From Microcoleus sp. FACHB-DQ6 (lineage in GTDB: Bacteria > Cyanobacteriota > Cyanobacteriia > Cyanobacteriales > Microcoleaceae), in assembly GCA_014695175.1 (NCBI GenBank), contig JACJNV010000135.1, forward strand, positions 1-57,030: 57,030 nt of DNA, written 5' to 3'. The notes under the pieces were generated by a model that did not search any database, had not been told where the DNA came from, and worked only from the letters and a program-made list of their open reading frames with translations. The position numbers were made by a program, and so were the translations under genes. This document shows positions 37,575 to 45,384 of this stretch, piece after piece. Position 1 is the first letter of the stretch. Each line of letters starts with the position of its first letter.

Positions 37575-37695
37575 CTGCTTACCAGGCTCTGCCTGCTAAA
37601 GCAGATTCGGAGGCTGTACCTCCAATTTGCCTCCACTCTTTGACGAGGCAGAGCCTCTGGAGATAGGTTCCCAGGCACAGCCAGGGAACCAGTTA
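37575..37695. repeat. Imperfect palindromic cluster upstream of modA
   Basis: The gap between modA and the thioredoxin-like gene holds several short palindromes: GAGGCAGAGCCTC near 37645 and GGTTCCC facing GGGAACC near 37667-37692, plus CAGGCTCTGCCTG near 37590. These are of the dispersed cyanobacterial repeat type; one may end the gene that would be read toward modA, but no regulatory role is shown. Confidence 0.55.
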
Positions 37696-37729
37696 ATAAT
37701 TACTGCCGGAACGTTAATTTTAAATCTGC

Positions 37730-38287
37730 CTATGCTCGCCATTTGACGGAACAGCCTATCGCCTCTGTAGTTGAAGGCTCAACGGGTTGACTGTTGAGCA
37801 ATTGGTCGATCGCACTCCGCAGATAAGAAACCTGCACCGCCCCCGGATCGTCGGCGTTGTCGTCAATTAAACCTTTATAGCGCAATCTGCCGTCTTGGTC
37901 TAACAAAAAAACCTCCGGCGTTTTAGAAGCCCCAAAACTTTCAGCCACATCTTGAGCAACATCTCGGATGTACGGGAAGTTGAGTTGATTGTTGGCTGCA
38001 AAAATTTTCATGTTCTCAAAACTGTCGTCGGGATGCTGGTTTGCATCATTAGCATTAATCCCGATTAAAGTAACATCTCGATCTTGAAAATCTGCTTGAA
38101 GTTCTTTCATGCGATTGAGATACAATTGCACGTAAGGGCAATGATTGCACATAAATATCACCGCTATCGCCCGAAATTTTTCTAAATATCGAGCTAAATG
38201 GTGAACTTCTTCGTCCACTCCCGGCAGTTCAAAATCGGGAGCGTAGCCGTTAATGGGAGTACCGGTTGTATCGATTAGTAAACTCAT
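37730..38287 (-). CDS. Thioredoxin-fold (AhpC/TSA-like) protein
   Basis: A 185-residue soluble protein. The N-terminus GYAPDFELPGVDEEVHHLARYL is typical of peroxiredoxin/TlpA-type proteins, followed by the CxxC site in VIFMCNHCPYVQLYLNRM, then LIGINANDANQHPDDSFENM, the cis-Pro region SKTPEVFLLDQDGRLRYKG and a C-terminal helix. The CNHC motif suggests a thiol oxidoreductase rather than a true peroxidase. Common in cyanobacteria; the physiological partner is unknown. It starts at ATG 38287. Confidence 0.9.
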   Translation of the reverse strand: MSLLIDTTGTPINGYAPDFELPGVDEEVHHLARYLEKFRAIAVIFMCNHCPYVQLYLNRMKELQADFQDRDVTLIGINANDANQHPDDSFENMKIFAANNQLNFPYIRDVAQDVAESFGASKTPEVFLLDQDGRLRYKGLIDDNADDPGAVQVSYLRSAIDQLLNSQPVEPSTTEAIGCSVKWRA

Positions 38288-38420
38288 GTTTTCAGGAGGT
38301 GAAGAGCAGTATTTGCCAGCATGAAAGATGAAACTGTCAGCACGACTAAAATTGGCTGTTGTTTGGCTTTAACTTAATTCTAGCCTTGCCAACAGCCTAT
38401 TGTGATTCGTACTTCGGGAT

Positions 38421-39350
38421 TTATTCCTCGTCTGGCTTTAGCCAACCTTGAGCCAGGGCTTGGTATCCAATAAGTTTGTATGCTAATTTGGCGGCGGTAA
38501 ATTCTGAGACTACAGAATCTACAATAGGTGCTAATTCCATAATGTCACACCCGATTACTTCGTAGGACTCGAAGATGCGGCGCAAAAATGCGGTGAGGGA
38601 ATACCAATTTAACCCGCCCGGTTCTGGTGTTCCCACCCCTGGAATTAAAGTCGGATCGATGCCGTCTAAGTCGATCGTCAAAAATACCCGCTTGGTTGTG
38701 ATGCTGGCAATTGCCCGATCGGCCCAATCCGGTTGAGTAGCGATTTCCCTAGCTCGAATCACGTTTAGCTGTTTTGCTTTAATCAAGTCTGCTTCTTCTT
38801 TGCAAATGGCGCGAATCCCTATTTGCAGTGTCGGTAAGCCCATATCGACAATACGCCGCATCACGCAGGCGTGGTTGTGAATCGAGCCTTCGTACTCGTG
38901 CCGCAAGTCGCCGTGGGCGTCGATTTGCACGACTGTGAAAGGTTCATCCGGGTATGCTTGGCGATAACCTTCGACAACGCCGGCTGTGATGCTGTGTTCG
39001 CCTCCGAGGGAGATGACAAATTTATTTTCGGTAACTAGCTGGTGGACTGCGGCTTGGGTGACTCGCAGCATTTCTGAGGATGAAACCGGTTGCCTGTTGC
39101 GGGTATCGGCGATCGGCTCTTGTGTATAAATTCCGACATCGTAGCAAACTTCGGAATCTAGTTCTTCGTCGTAGCACTCGAGTTGATGAGAAGCTTCTAG
39201 AAGTTTCGCCGGCCCGTTTTCGCACCCCCGGCGGTAAGTGGTTGTAGCTTCGTAGGGAATTGGTAAGATAACTACTTTGGCGGTGTCGTAGTCGGGTACA
39301 ATTTCCGACCCCAGAAACGGTACGACAGCAGTGGAAATGATCGTTGGCAT
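38421..39350 (-). CDS. speB: Agmatinase/ureohydrolase family enzyme
   Basis: The 309-residue product has all metal-binding segments of the arginase/agmatinase family: SLGGEHSITAG, VQIDAHGDLRHEYEGSIHNHACVMRR, and TIDLDGIDPTLIPGVGTPEPGGLNW, which hold the two manganese ions. The last segment is the agmatinase-like form. The enzyme most likely hydrolyses agmatine to putrescine and urea; related guanidine-hydrolysing members of the family also exist in cyanobacteria, so the substrate is not certain. It starts at ATG 39350. Confidence 0.9.
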   Translation of the reverse strand: MPTIISTAVVPFLGSEIVPDYDTAKVVILPIPYEATTTYRRGCENGPAKLLEASHQLECYDEELDSEVCYDVGIYTQEPIADTRNRQPVSSSEMLRVTQAAVHQLVTENKFVISLGGEHSITAGVVEGYRQAYPDEPFTVVQIDAHGDLRHEYEGSIHNHACVMRRIVDMGLPTLQIGIRAICKEEADLIKAKQLNVIRAREIATQPDWADRAIASITTKRVFLTIDLDGIDPTLIPGVGTPEPGGLNWYSLTAFLRRIFESYEVIGCDIMELAPIVDSVVSEFTAAKLAYKLIGYQALAQGWLKPDEE

Positions 39351-39423
39351 AAGGGAAATTTCAATAAGGCAAAGAAGTCAGCATCTTTAATCGTGACATA
39401 ATATCGGCTCTAACTGCAAAGTC

Positions 39424-39506
39424 AGAAGGAAGAAGGAAGAAGGAAGAGGGAAGAGGGAAGAGGTATTAACCGCAGAGGGCGCAGAGGGCGCAGAGGGAGG
39501 AGGGAA
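39424..39506. repeat. Low-complexity purine tandem repeats
   Basis: Units of GGAAGAA/GGAAGAG repeated five to six times (39424-39460) followed by three CGCAGAGGG units (39473-39499). The stretch lies between the divergent agmatinase and hydrolase genes. Confidence 0.7.
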
Positions 39507-39554
39507 AGAGGGTTTGGGATTTATGTCCTAGCGGTTGCCTCGAATTGCGATACG

Positions 39555-39580
39555 GTTTGTAGTAATGACTTGAGTCCTTT
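39555..39580. repeat. Dispersed palindromic repeat GTTTGTAGT, copy 3
   Basis: GTTTGTAGTAATGACTTGAGTCCTTTG resembles the copies at 9051, 10135 and 51711 with a few changes. It lies 40 bases upstream of the hydrolase start. Confidence 0.55.
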
Positions 39581-39594
39581 GCAGCCTTGCATTC

Positions 39595-39618
39595 ATCTAA
39601 AATCTAAAATCTAAAATC
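39595..39618. repeat. Heptameric tandem repeat (ATCTAAA)n next to a start codon
   Basis: Three ATCTAAA units ending in ATCGC directly before the hydrolase ATG. The stretch is identical through ATCGCATGAC to the one before the GST-like gene at 10360. Confidence 0.8.
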
Positions 39619-39620
39619 GC

Positions 39621-40535
39621 ATGACATCTTCTACTCCCACTTCGTCAACTGCTGTTGCACCTCAAACTTGGCTGTGGAAAGGCTTTCCGATTTGCTACCA
39701 GGCTGCGGGTTCCCAGGGGCCTGCGGTGGTGTTCGTCCACGGTTTCGGTGCGTCTTGGGGTCACTGGCGCAAAAATTTGCCGGCGCTGGCTGCTAATTGC
39801 CGCTGTTATGCGATCGACCTCATCGGTTTTGGCGGTTCTGCTAAACCCGCGCCCAAGCTTGAGATTGACTATACTTTTGAAACTTGGGGACAGCTAATTG
39901 CTGATTTTTGTCGGGAAGTTGCGGGCGGGCCGGCTTTTTTGGTGGGAAATTCGATCGGCTGCGTGGCAATAATGCAAGCCGCAGTGGATTTTCCCGACAT
40001 TGCTTCTGGCGTAATTTTACTCAATTGTTCGCTGCGGTTGCTGCACGATCGCAAACGCGCCGAATTGCCTTGGTATCGCAGTTTGGGAGCGCCAATCGCA
40101 CAAAAAGTTTTAAATGTCAAGTGGATAAGTCAATTATTTTTTAAACAATTAGCAACGCCAAAAACAGTAAAAAAAGTGCTTTTGCAAGCATATCGCCGTC
40201 CTGAAGCTGTCAGCGAGGAACTGGTAAATATGCTGCTGGAACCTGCCAAAGACAGCGGCGCAGTCGAAGTATTTGTAGCATTTATTAGTTATTCTCAAGG
40301 CCCGCTACCGGAGGATTTGTTGCCGCGTTTAAGCTGTCCGGCTTTGATTTTGTGGGGTACTGACGATCCTTGGGAGCCGATCGCGTTGGGGCGAGAATTG
40401 GCAAAGTTTCCGGCTGTTGAAAAGTTTATTCCTTTGGAGGGAGTGGGCCATTGTCCCCAGGATGAAGCGCCGGAATTGGTCAATCCTATTTTACTCGATT
40501 GGATTAAAGAGCGATCGGCATTTGCAGAAAATTAG
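39621..40535 (+). CDS. Alpha/beta hydrolase family protein
   Basis: A 304-residue soluble hydrolase. Oxyanion-hole motif VFVHGFGASWGHWRKN, strand DLIGFGGSAKP, nucleophile elbow GNSIGC (Ser), acid residue in LWGTDDPWEP and His in GVGHCPQDEAP complete the triad. The cap region is typical of the cyanobacterial family related to plastid hydrolases acting on chlorophyll or lipid esters, but the substrate cannot be read from the sequence. It starts at ATG 39621 right after the heptamer tandem repeat. Confidence 0.92.
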   Translation: MTSSTPTSSTAVAPQTWLWKGFPICYQAAGSQGPAVVFVHGFGASWGHWRKNLPALAANCRCYAIDLIGFGGSAKPAPKLEIDYTFETWGQLIADFCREVAGGPAFLVGNSIGCVAIMQAAVDFPDIASGVILLNCSLRLLHDRKRAELPWYRSLGAPIAQKVLNVKWISQLFFKQLATPKTVKKVLLQAYRRPEAVSEELVNMLLEPAKDSGAVEVFVAFISYSQGPLPEDLLPRLSCPALILWGTDDPWEPIALGRELAKFPAVEKFIPLEGVGHCPQDEAPELVNPILLDWIKERSAFAEN

Positions 40536-40910
40536 GGCTTTTACTTATTGCGGGCAGGAATAATTGGTTTGATTGAACCGCGAAGACGCTAAGAACACGA
40601 AGGAAGAAGTAGGAAGAAGAAATTAGGAAACGGCACTGCCTTGTCCTCGGTTTCATGAGGAGTGCAGCCGGAATTGATATTATATCAAATCTCTTAGCCT
40701 CGGAATTATTCCTATCTCTATTCTCGACCTCTGCGTGAATCAGCGTCAATCCATTGTCATCTGCGGTTCGAGAAATTCTCTTTTTTTTACCGCAGATGAG
40801 GGCAGATAAACACCGATAAACGCAGATAAATTATATCAATTCCGGTTGCACCACCCGTGATTGTTGACTGTTGACTGGATTTGACTATTCCGATGCAACC
40901 GGAATTGATA
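40536..40910. other. Repeat-rich spacer
   Basis: No gene. It contains copies of three intergenic repeat types: ACCGCGAAGACGCTAAGA-like (40577), CGCAGATAAACACCGATAAA-like degenerate tandem units (40791-40830), and an 18-base inverted repeat listed separately. Confidence 0.6.
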
Positions 40911-40911
40911 T
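40833..40911. repeat. 18-base perfect inverted repeat, 43-base spacer
   Basis: ATATCAATTCCGGTTGCA (40833-40850) and its exact complement TGCAACCGGAATTGATAT (40894-40911) flank 43 bases. A third, one-mismatch copy is at 40663-40680. The right arm ends on the stop codon of the RTX gene. It may be a tiny non-autonomous element or a long-stem terminator. Confidence 0.75.
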
Positions 40912-42080
40912 TACACGAATATGAAACTATCAGGCGTAAACGGGCCTTGAATTACAGCAATTTGGTCAGACGTACCAGCCAAATTGATGGAGTTACCAAC
41001 AATATTGTAGTCAGAGAGACTCCCACGTAACTGAATGCGATCGATTTCCTGCTGAAAATATGGAATCGATGCAAATCCTGTTCCACTATAGTATGTCTTG
41101 GTGGCATCACCGAGAACAAAAACATCTCTACCTCGACCCCCAATCAGCACATCCGTTTCATTGCTTCCCGGTGTAGCACTCAATGGATTTACTCCAATCA
41201 GGGTATCATTGCCGCGCAAACCTGAGAGTATATCGCTACCATCTCCTCCTACTAAATAATTGTCTTGGATGTTTCCGGTAAGCACATCTACATTGGGAGT
41301 ACCTGTGACATTAACGAAATTCTCTACAGTAAAATTCAGAGTGCCGATACCGGGTAGATTGTTAACCGCCATACGATTCTGCGACAAATCCACATCCATA
41401 GAAGCTGTGCCACTACCTGTAGAAGCATCGATGGTATTAGTCTGTCGCAAAGGAGCAATTATTTGTTCTATATTTTGCATGGTATCTGTACCGGCTGCGC
41501 CTTTATCTACAATACCCTTAGCCTTAATGGTAATGGCGCTGCCGAGGGAAAGATAGCTAATTGTATCTGTGCCTGCTCCTCCAATTATGGTATCAGTGCC
41601 ACTACTACCGAGGATGAAGTTATCTAAACTATCTCCGGTAATATTGTCGTTTCCTGCTGTGGTGCTAATACTGTTAGCTGGCGGAGGGGGTGGAGTTTGG
41701 TTTTGGGGAGGTAAAGCAGAACTCGTAAGTTGTGCGCCCTGATTTTGGGGAGGAGGATTTCCCGCTGCGCCTTGGTTTTGAGGATTCGGATTGCCGATTC
41801 CGCCCTGGTTTTGAGGAGAATTGCCCGGTGCGCCCTGGCTTTGAGGAGAATTGCCCGGTGCGTCCTGGTTTTGAGGAAGATTGCCCGGTGCGCCTTGATT
41901 TTGCCCTGGAGGATTGCCCGGTACTCCTTGATTTTGAGGAGAATTGCCCGGTACTCCTTGATTTTGAGGAGAATTGCCCGCTGCGCCTTGATTTTGGGGA
42001 GGTTGGTTGCCCGCTGCGCCTTGATTTTGGAGAGAAGAATTGCCCGGTGCATTGATTGAATTAGGAAATAGTTGTGGCAT
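40911..42080 (-). CDS. RTX-like calcium-binding repeat protein with tandem N-terminal repeats
   Basis: A 389-residue acidic protein with no signal peptide. Residues about 10-120 consist of a dozen copies of a degenerate NQGAPGN(S/P)PQ unit, then PPQNQTPPPPP. The C-terminal part has RTX/hemolysin-type nonapeptides: GGAGTDTISY, GGDGSDILSGLRGNDTLIG, GGRGRDVFVLGDA, and a final IQGPFTPDSFIFV. Such proteins bind calcium, fold outside the cell and are often exported by type I secretion using a C-terminal signal. Few nonapeptides remain, so it is a minimal RTX protein. The palindrome GGATTACAGTTTTGTAAT lies 132 bases upstream of its ATG. Function is unknown. Confidence 0.88.
   Translation of the reverse strand: MPQLFPNSINAPGNSSLQNQGAAGNQPPQNQGAAGNSPQNQGVPGNSPQNQGVPGNPPGQNQGAPGNLPQNQDAPGNSPQSQGAPGNSPQNQGGIGNPNPQNQGAAGNPPPQNQGAQLTSSALPPQNQTPPPPPANSISTTAGNDNITGDSLDNFILGSSGTDTIIGGAGTDTISYLSLGSAITIKAKGIVDKGAAGTDTMQNIEQIIAPLRQTNTIDASTGSGTASMDVDLSQNRMAVNNLPGIGTLNFTVENFVNVTGTPNVDVLTGNIQDNYLVGGDGSDILSGLRGNDTLIGVNPLSATPGSNETDVLIGGRGRDVFVLGDATKTYYSGTGFASIPYFQQEIDRIQLRGSLSDYNIVGNSINLAGTSDQIAVIQGPFTPDSFIFV
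41725..42060. repeat. In-frame tandem repeats of about 30-33 bases
   Basis: About ten degenerate units encode NQGAPGNxPQ-type repeats at the N-terminus of the RTX-like protein. Units are nearly identical around TTGATTTTGAGG and GAATTGCCCGGTG, which suggests recent expansion and length variation. Confidence 0.85.
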
Positions 42081-42211
42081 GATGTAATTACCCGGATTAT
42101 TTTTCTAAGTTTGAATCAGTTGTCAGGCTAAAGAAATGAATTCTCCATCGCCCTTTGAGTTAGTCGCTACAATCATTAAGCTGGTGGAATATGACATTTA
42201 TCCCTGTCCTA

Positions 42212-42229
42212 GGATTACAGTTTTGTAAT
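42212..42229. promoter_or_regulatory. Palindromic putative operator, copy 1
   Basis: GGATTACAGTTTTGTAAT; inside it ATTACA (42214-42219) and TGTAAT (42224-42229) form a perfect inverted repeat with a 4-base spacer. It lies upstream of the RTX-like gene. An identical copy is at 42726. Confidence 0.6.
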
Positions 42230-42238
42230 GTGAAGAAA

Positions 42239-42649
42239 TTAGCGTTTTTCTGAATTTTGAGGTAGATTACGATCACCGGGTGGACGCGGTGGAATGCCCA
42301 GAATTTTAATCAACTCTGCTTCGGTGACTCCCAACTTTTTCGCTGCACCGGGAATATCTAAACGAGGACGGGGGGGTGGGATCGGCGGGCGATTATTTTC
42401 ACTTGGTGGTTCCGGCGGTTTGGCGGGTAGGCCCAAAGCTTCGATTAGCTCGGCTTCGCTGACTCCTAATTGTTTGGCAGCAGCGGCAAAATCTATACGG
42501 GGCCGATGTCTGCGCTCTTGACTGGGTTCGGGCTGGCTCTGGGCTAGTACAGTATTAGAATTAGCTGTAGTTCGATCGGGAAAAGTCAAGCTGGTAAGTC
42601 CCAGCAGCAAGGCTGTAGCAGGTAACGCGAGTAATGAAGTAATTTTCAT
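42239..42649 (-). CDS. Exported protein with two LGVxEAELI repeats
   Basis: About 136 residues from ATG 42649 (a longer frame opens at 42715). The N-terminus MKITSLLALPATALLLGLTSL is a signal peptide. The mature part has two near-identical helical repeats, KQLGVSEAELIEALGLP and KKLGVTEAELIKILGIP, each followed by a Pro-rich spacer (PPEPPSENNRPPIPPPRPR). The repeat recalls short helix-turn-helix units of exported cyanobacterial proteins of unknown function. It is divergent from the response regulator, with a palindromic site between them, so it may be its target or the ligand of the sensor. Confidence 0.8.
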   Translation of the reverse strand: MKITSLLALPATALLLGLTSLTFPDRTTANSNTVLAQSQPEPSQERRHRPRIDFAAAAKQLGVSEAELIEALGLPAKPPEPPSENNRPPIPPPRPRLDIPGAAKKLGVTEAELIKILGIPPRPPGDRNLPQNSEKR

Positions 42650-42725
42650 GAGAGTTACGATCGCCGACCTAAAAATGTTTATAAATACATCAAATTCCCC
42701 AAACATTACCTGCAACAGTGCGGAT

Positions 42726-42743
42726 GGATTACAGTTTTGTAAT
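42726..42743. promoter_or_regulatory. Palindromic putative operator, copy 2
   Basis: The same 18 bases GGATTACAGTTTTGTAAT as at 42212, here between the divergent exported-protein gene (start 77 bases left) and the response regulator (start 50 bases right). Likely bound by the adjacent regulator or another factor. Confidence 0.65.
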
Positions 42744-42792
42744 TTAAGTAAATCCCTGATAGCCGTATAATCGCAACCGAATAGGTAAATCT

Positions 42793-43476
42793 ATGAATGT
42801 TCTATACGTTGAAGATGAAGAAAAAATCGCCAATTTTGTTTGTATGGGCTTGAAAGAACAAGGCTTTGTTGTGGATTATTGCGATAATGGCAATGATGGC
42901 TATGGGCGGGCGATGGATAATGAGTACGATGCGATCGTGCTTGATATTGTATTGCCGGGAAAAGATGGATTATCTATTCTCAAACATCTGCGAAAGGGGG
43001 GACGCAACGTACCCGTAATTTTATTAACTGCTCGCAATGAACTAGACGATCGCATTGAAGGGTTACATCTGGGTGCTGATGACTATTTGGCTAAACCGTT
43101 TTTTGTTGAGGAGTTAGTTGCTCGGATTTATGCTGTAGTGCGGCGTGCTTCGGGCAGTGGGCAAAATATTCTGAGTGTTGGCCCCGTTAAGCTCGATCGC
43201 GTTCTCCGAGAAGTTACCTGCGATCGCCATACAGTCGAACTGACAACCCGGGAGTTTAATCTATTGGAATATCTGATGCGATCGCCTGGCCGGGTACTCA
43301 CCCGCACTCAAATCCTCGAACATATCTGGGGCTATGATTTCAACCCAAATACCAATGTAGTAGATGTATGTATTCAACGCATTCGCAAGAAAATTGAACC
43401 GATCGGCGGTATGGGATGGGTTGAGAGTGTGCGCGGCGTTGGCTATCGGTTTCGCAAACCAGATTCACCATCATGA
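42793..43476 (+). CDS. OmpR/PhoB-type response regulator
   Basis: A 227-residue two-domain regulator. The receiver has the acidic pocket (YVEDEE), phospho-acceptor Asp51 (IVLDIVLPGKDG), Thr (ILLTAR) and Lys (YLAKPF). The C-terminal winged helix has LTTREFNLLEYLMRSPGRVLTR and the recognition helix region NTNVVDVCIQRIRKKIE with GVGYRF. Its stop overlaps the start of the sensor kinase by four bases (ATGA). It resembles RppA/ManR-type regulators, but no specific name can be assigned. Confidence 0.96.
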   Translation: MNVLYVEDEEKIANFVCMGLKEQGFVVDYCDNGNDGYGRAMDNEYDAIVLDIVLPGKDGLSILKHLRKGGRNVPVILLTARNELDDRIEGLHLGADDYLAKPFFVEELVARIYAVVRRASGSGQNILSVGPVKLDRVLREVTCDRHTVELTTREFNLLEYLMRSPGRVLTRTQILEHIWGYDFNPNTNVVDVCIQRIRKKIEPIGGMGWVESVRGVGYRFRKPDSPS

Positions 43477-45095
43477 AACTCCAATCTTTCCGGTTTCGCA
43501 TTGCTCTATCATCTTCTGTGCTCGCAAGTATTGCTCTGATTGGCTTTGGTGTTGTTTCGTGGTGGTTGATTTACGATGCTAAAGTCAAGCGTCTTGATGC
43601 TGGAATAGAAACTCAGTTAATCCACGCTACCCGCCCGCGATCGCCCGAATGGGATGCTTATACTGATTCTTTGCCATCACTTTTGGGCATGAATGGGGAA
43701 ACCACCGTCGCTTTGCTCGTGGCTCAAAGAGATGGTAATTTAATCTACAAATCGAGTCAGTGGCAAGATGGACTTGATGCGAATTCCATCTGGCGATCGT
43801 TGCCGCTACCCGCTCCCGATCCTGGCATAATAGATTTTGAATTAGAACCTCCCCCTCGACAAAATCCATTAGAGCCACCACCTCCCGATCGCCTCAATTT
43901 ATTTCCACCGCCCGAAAGCAGACCCCCATTTGATCGACCGCCACACGATCGACCTCGACAAGATCTGCCCCCACACAATCTGCCGCCATTCGATCGACCT
44001 CCACAGGATCGCTCCCCATTCGAGCGGCCGCCATCCGATTCACTTCATCCTCCTCAATTGCCCAAAGCTAAGCTAGCAACCCAACGTACTAGCACCGCAA
44101 TTTGGCGTGTCGGCGCGATTAATTCTCCTTATAGTCAAGCAGCCATTGCCGTTAACTTGCAAGCTATCGATGGGGAAATGGAATTGATTCGTAATATCTT
44201 TCTAATTTCTATTCCCGTAGTGCTTTTACTGGTTGCGAGTGGAGCGTGGGTCATATCGCGGAGTATTCTGTATCCAATTGGGCGCCTCACGATGGCGATC
44301 GGGAATGTTACCGTACAGGGGCTAGATCGGCGCGTCCCTTACGGAGCAACGGATATAGAGTTTATAGAATTAATTTTTGTGTTCAATCAGATGTTAGAAC
44401 GTCTAGAGCGAAGTTTTAAACAAGCTTCTCGTTTTAGTGGAGATGCTGCCCACGAATTAAAGACTCCGCTGGCAATTTTGCAAGGTCAACTAGAACGGGC
44501 TTTGCATCAAGTTGAATCGGGTTCTGAGGTGCAGCAAACGCTGAGTAATTTATTGGATGAAGTGCGCCGTTTGAATGAAATAACCCGTAAACTTCTCTTA
44601 CTTTCTCTAGCTGATGCCGGACGTATGGGTTTACATTTGGTTGAGGTGAATATGTCGGCTTTGCTATCGGAAATTGCCGAAGATATGGAACTACTAGCAC
44701 CGCATTTAGATGTACAAATGGCAATTGCTCCTAATTTATATATCAAGGGCGATCGCGATTTGCTGGTGCAGGTTTTGCAAAATCTTGTTGGTAATGCGAT
44801 TAAATATAATTTACCGAAGGGTTGGCTCAGGTTACAGGCTCACTGTCAGGAAAAAAGAGTAATTGTGAAAATTGTCAATAGCTCTCAAGATATTTCTTTG
44901 AGCGAGCGCGATCGCATTTTTGAGCGCTTCCATCGCGGTGACTCGACTCAGATCCAAAAAATAGAAGGATCGGGATTGGGGCTAAGTTTAGCAAGGGAAA
45001 TCGCACGGGCCCACGGCGGCGATATCAAACTAGATGCTGCCATACTTGGTCAAACAGGGTTGATACTGAGCTTACCTGTGGGCGATCGCGATTAA
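43473..45095 (+). CDS. Membrane sensor histidine kinase with Pro-rich periplasmic loop
   Basis: A 540-residue partner of the upstream regulator. TM1 (about 10-32; LSSSVLASIALIGFGVVSWW) and TM2 (about 240-265; IFLISIPVVLLLVASGAWVI) enclose a periplasmic region. Its part from about 125 to 200 is extremely Pro/Asp/Arg-rich, with tandem PPFDRPP/PPHDRPR units. HAMP, HisKA with DAAHELKTPLAIL, and HATPase_c (LVGNAIKYNLPKG, GSGLGLSLAREI) follow. The Pro-rich loop is unusual for an OmpR-type sensor and may bind the Pro-rich exported protein encoded across the intergenic region (inference). Translationally coupled to the regulator. Confidence 0.95.
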   Translation: MKLQSFRFRIALSSSVLASIALIGFGVVSWWLIYDAKVKRLDAGIETQLIHATRPRSPEWDAYTDSLPSLLGMNGETTVALLVAQRDGNLIYKSSQWQDGLDANSIWRSLPLPAPDPGIIDFELEPPPRQNPLEPPPPDRLNLFPPPESRPPFDRPPHDRPRQDLPPHNLPPFDRPPQDRSPFERPPSDSLHPPQLPKAKLATQRTSTAIWRVGAINSPYSQAAIAVNLQAIDGEMELIRNIFLISIPVVLLLVASGAWVISRSILYPIGRLTMAIGNVTVQGLDRRVPYGATDIEFIELIFVFNQMLERLERSFKQASRFSGDAAHELKTPLAILQGQLERALHQVESGSEVQQTLSNLLDEVRRLNEITRKLLLLSLADAGRMGLHLVEVNMSALLSEIAEDMELLAPHLDVQMAIAPNLYIKGDRDLLVQVLQNLVGNAIKYNLPKGWLRLQAHCQEKRVIVKIVNSSQDISLSERDRIFERFHRGDSTQIQKIEGSGLGLSLAREIARAHGGDIKLDAAILGQTGLILSLPVGDRD

Positions 45096-45098
45096 CCT

Positions 45099-45263
45099 TA
45101 TAGCAGTGAAGCAGGACGAGTTCTGTTGGCTAAGACTTTGGCTAATTCTAACTTTAAAGTTAACGGTGCGACTGGGGAAGTTAAGTTTTTGCTCAGTGGC
45201 GATCGCCACAGCAATTTAATTCTTTTGCAAGTGGTACCAGACACTCAATCCGATACAGGTTAA
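45099..45263 (+). pseudogene. Fragment of a periplasmic branched-chain/ligand receptor protein
   Basis: The 55 codons from 45099 read YSSEAGRVLLAKTLANS, VNGATGEVKFLLSGDR and LILLQVVPDTQSDTG before a stop. GATGxxxFxxxGDR is the C-terminal signature of type I periplasmic binding proteins of the leucine/isoleucine/valine receptor family in cyanobacteria. Nothing upstream belongs to it, since the kinase gene ends four bases before. A truncated leftover of a deletion. Confidence 0.7.
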
Positions 45264-45384
45264 GATTTTATGCCAGCCTTATCAAGTCCGGTTAAATAGA
45301 TATAGTTACCCAAGCAATCTTTGAGTTGAACCACAAATCATATATTAAAGTAGTAAAAATGTTTTATCTAACTGCGATCGCCTC

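Noticed and set aside
37575-37695. Molybdenum-cofactor riboswitch upstream of modA
   Set aside because: The palindromes there match dispersed intergenic repeats and do not form the conserved riboswitch core that I know.
41624-42059. Frames rich in Arg/Ile/Cys opposite or out of phase with the RTX gene repeats
   Set aside because: They only mirror the tandem repeats of the real gene and have no independent features.
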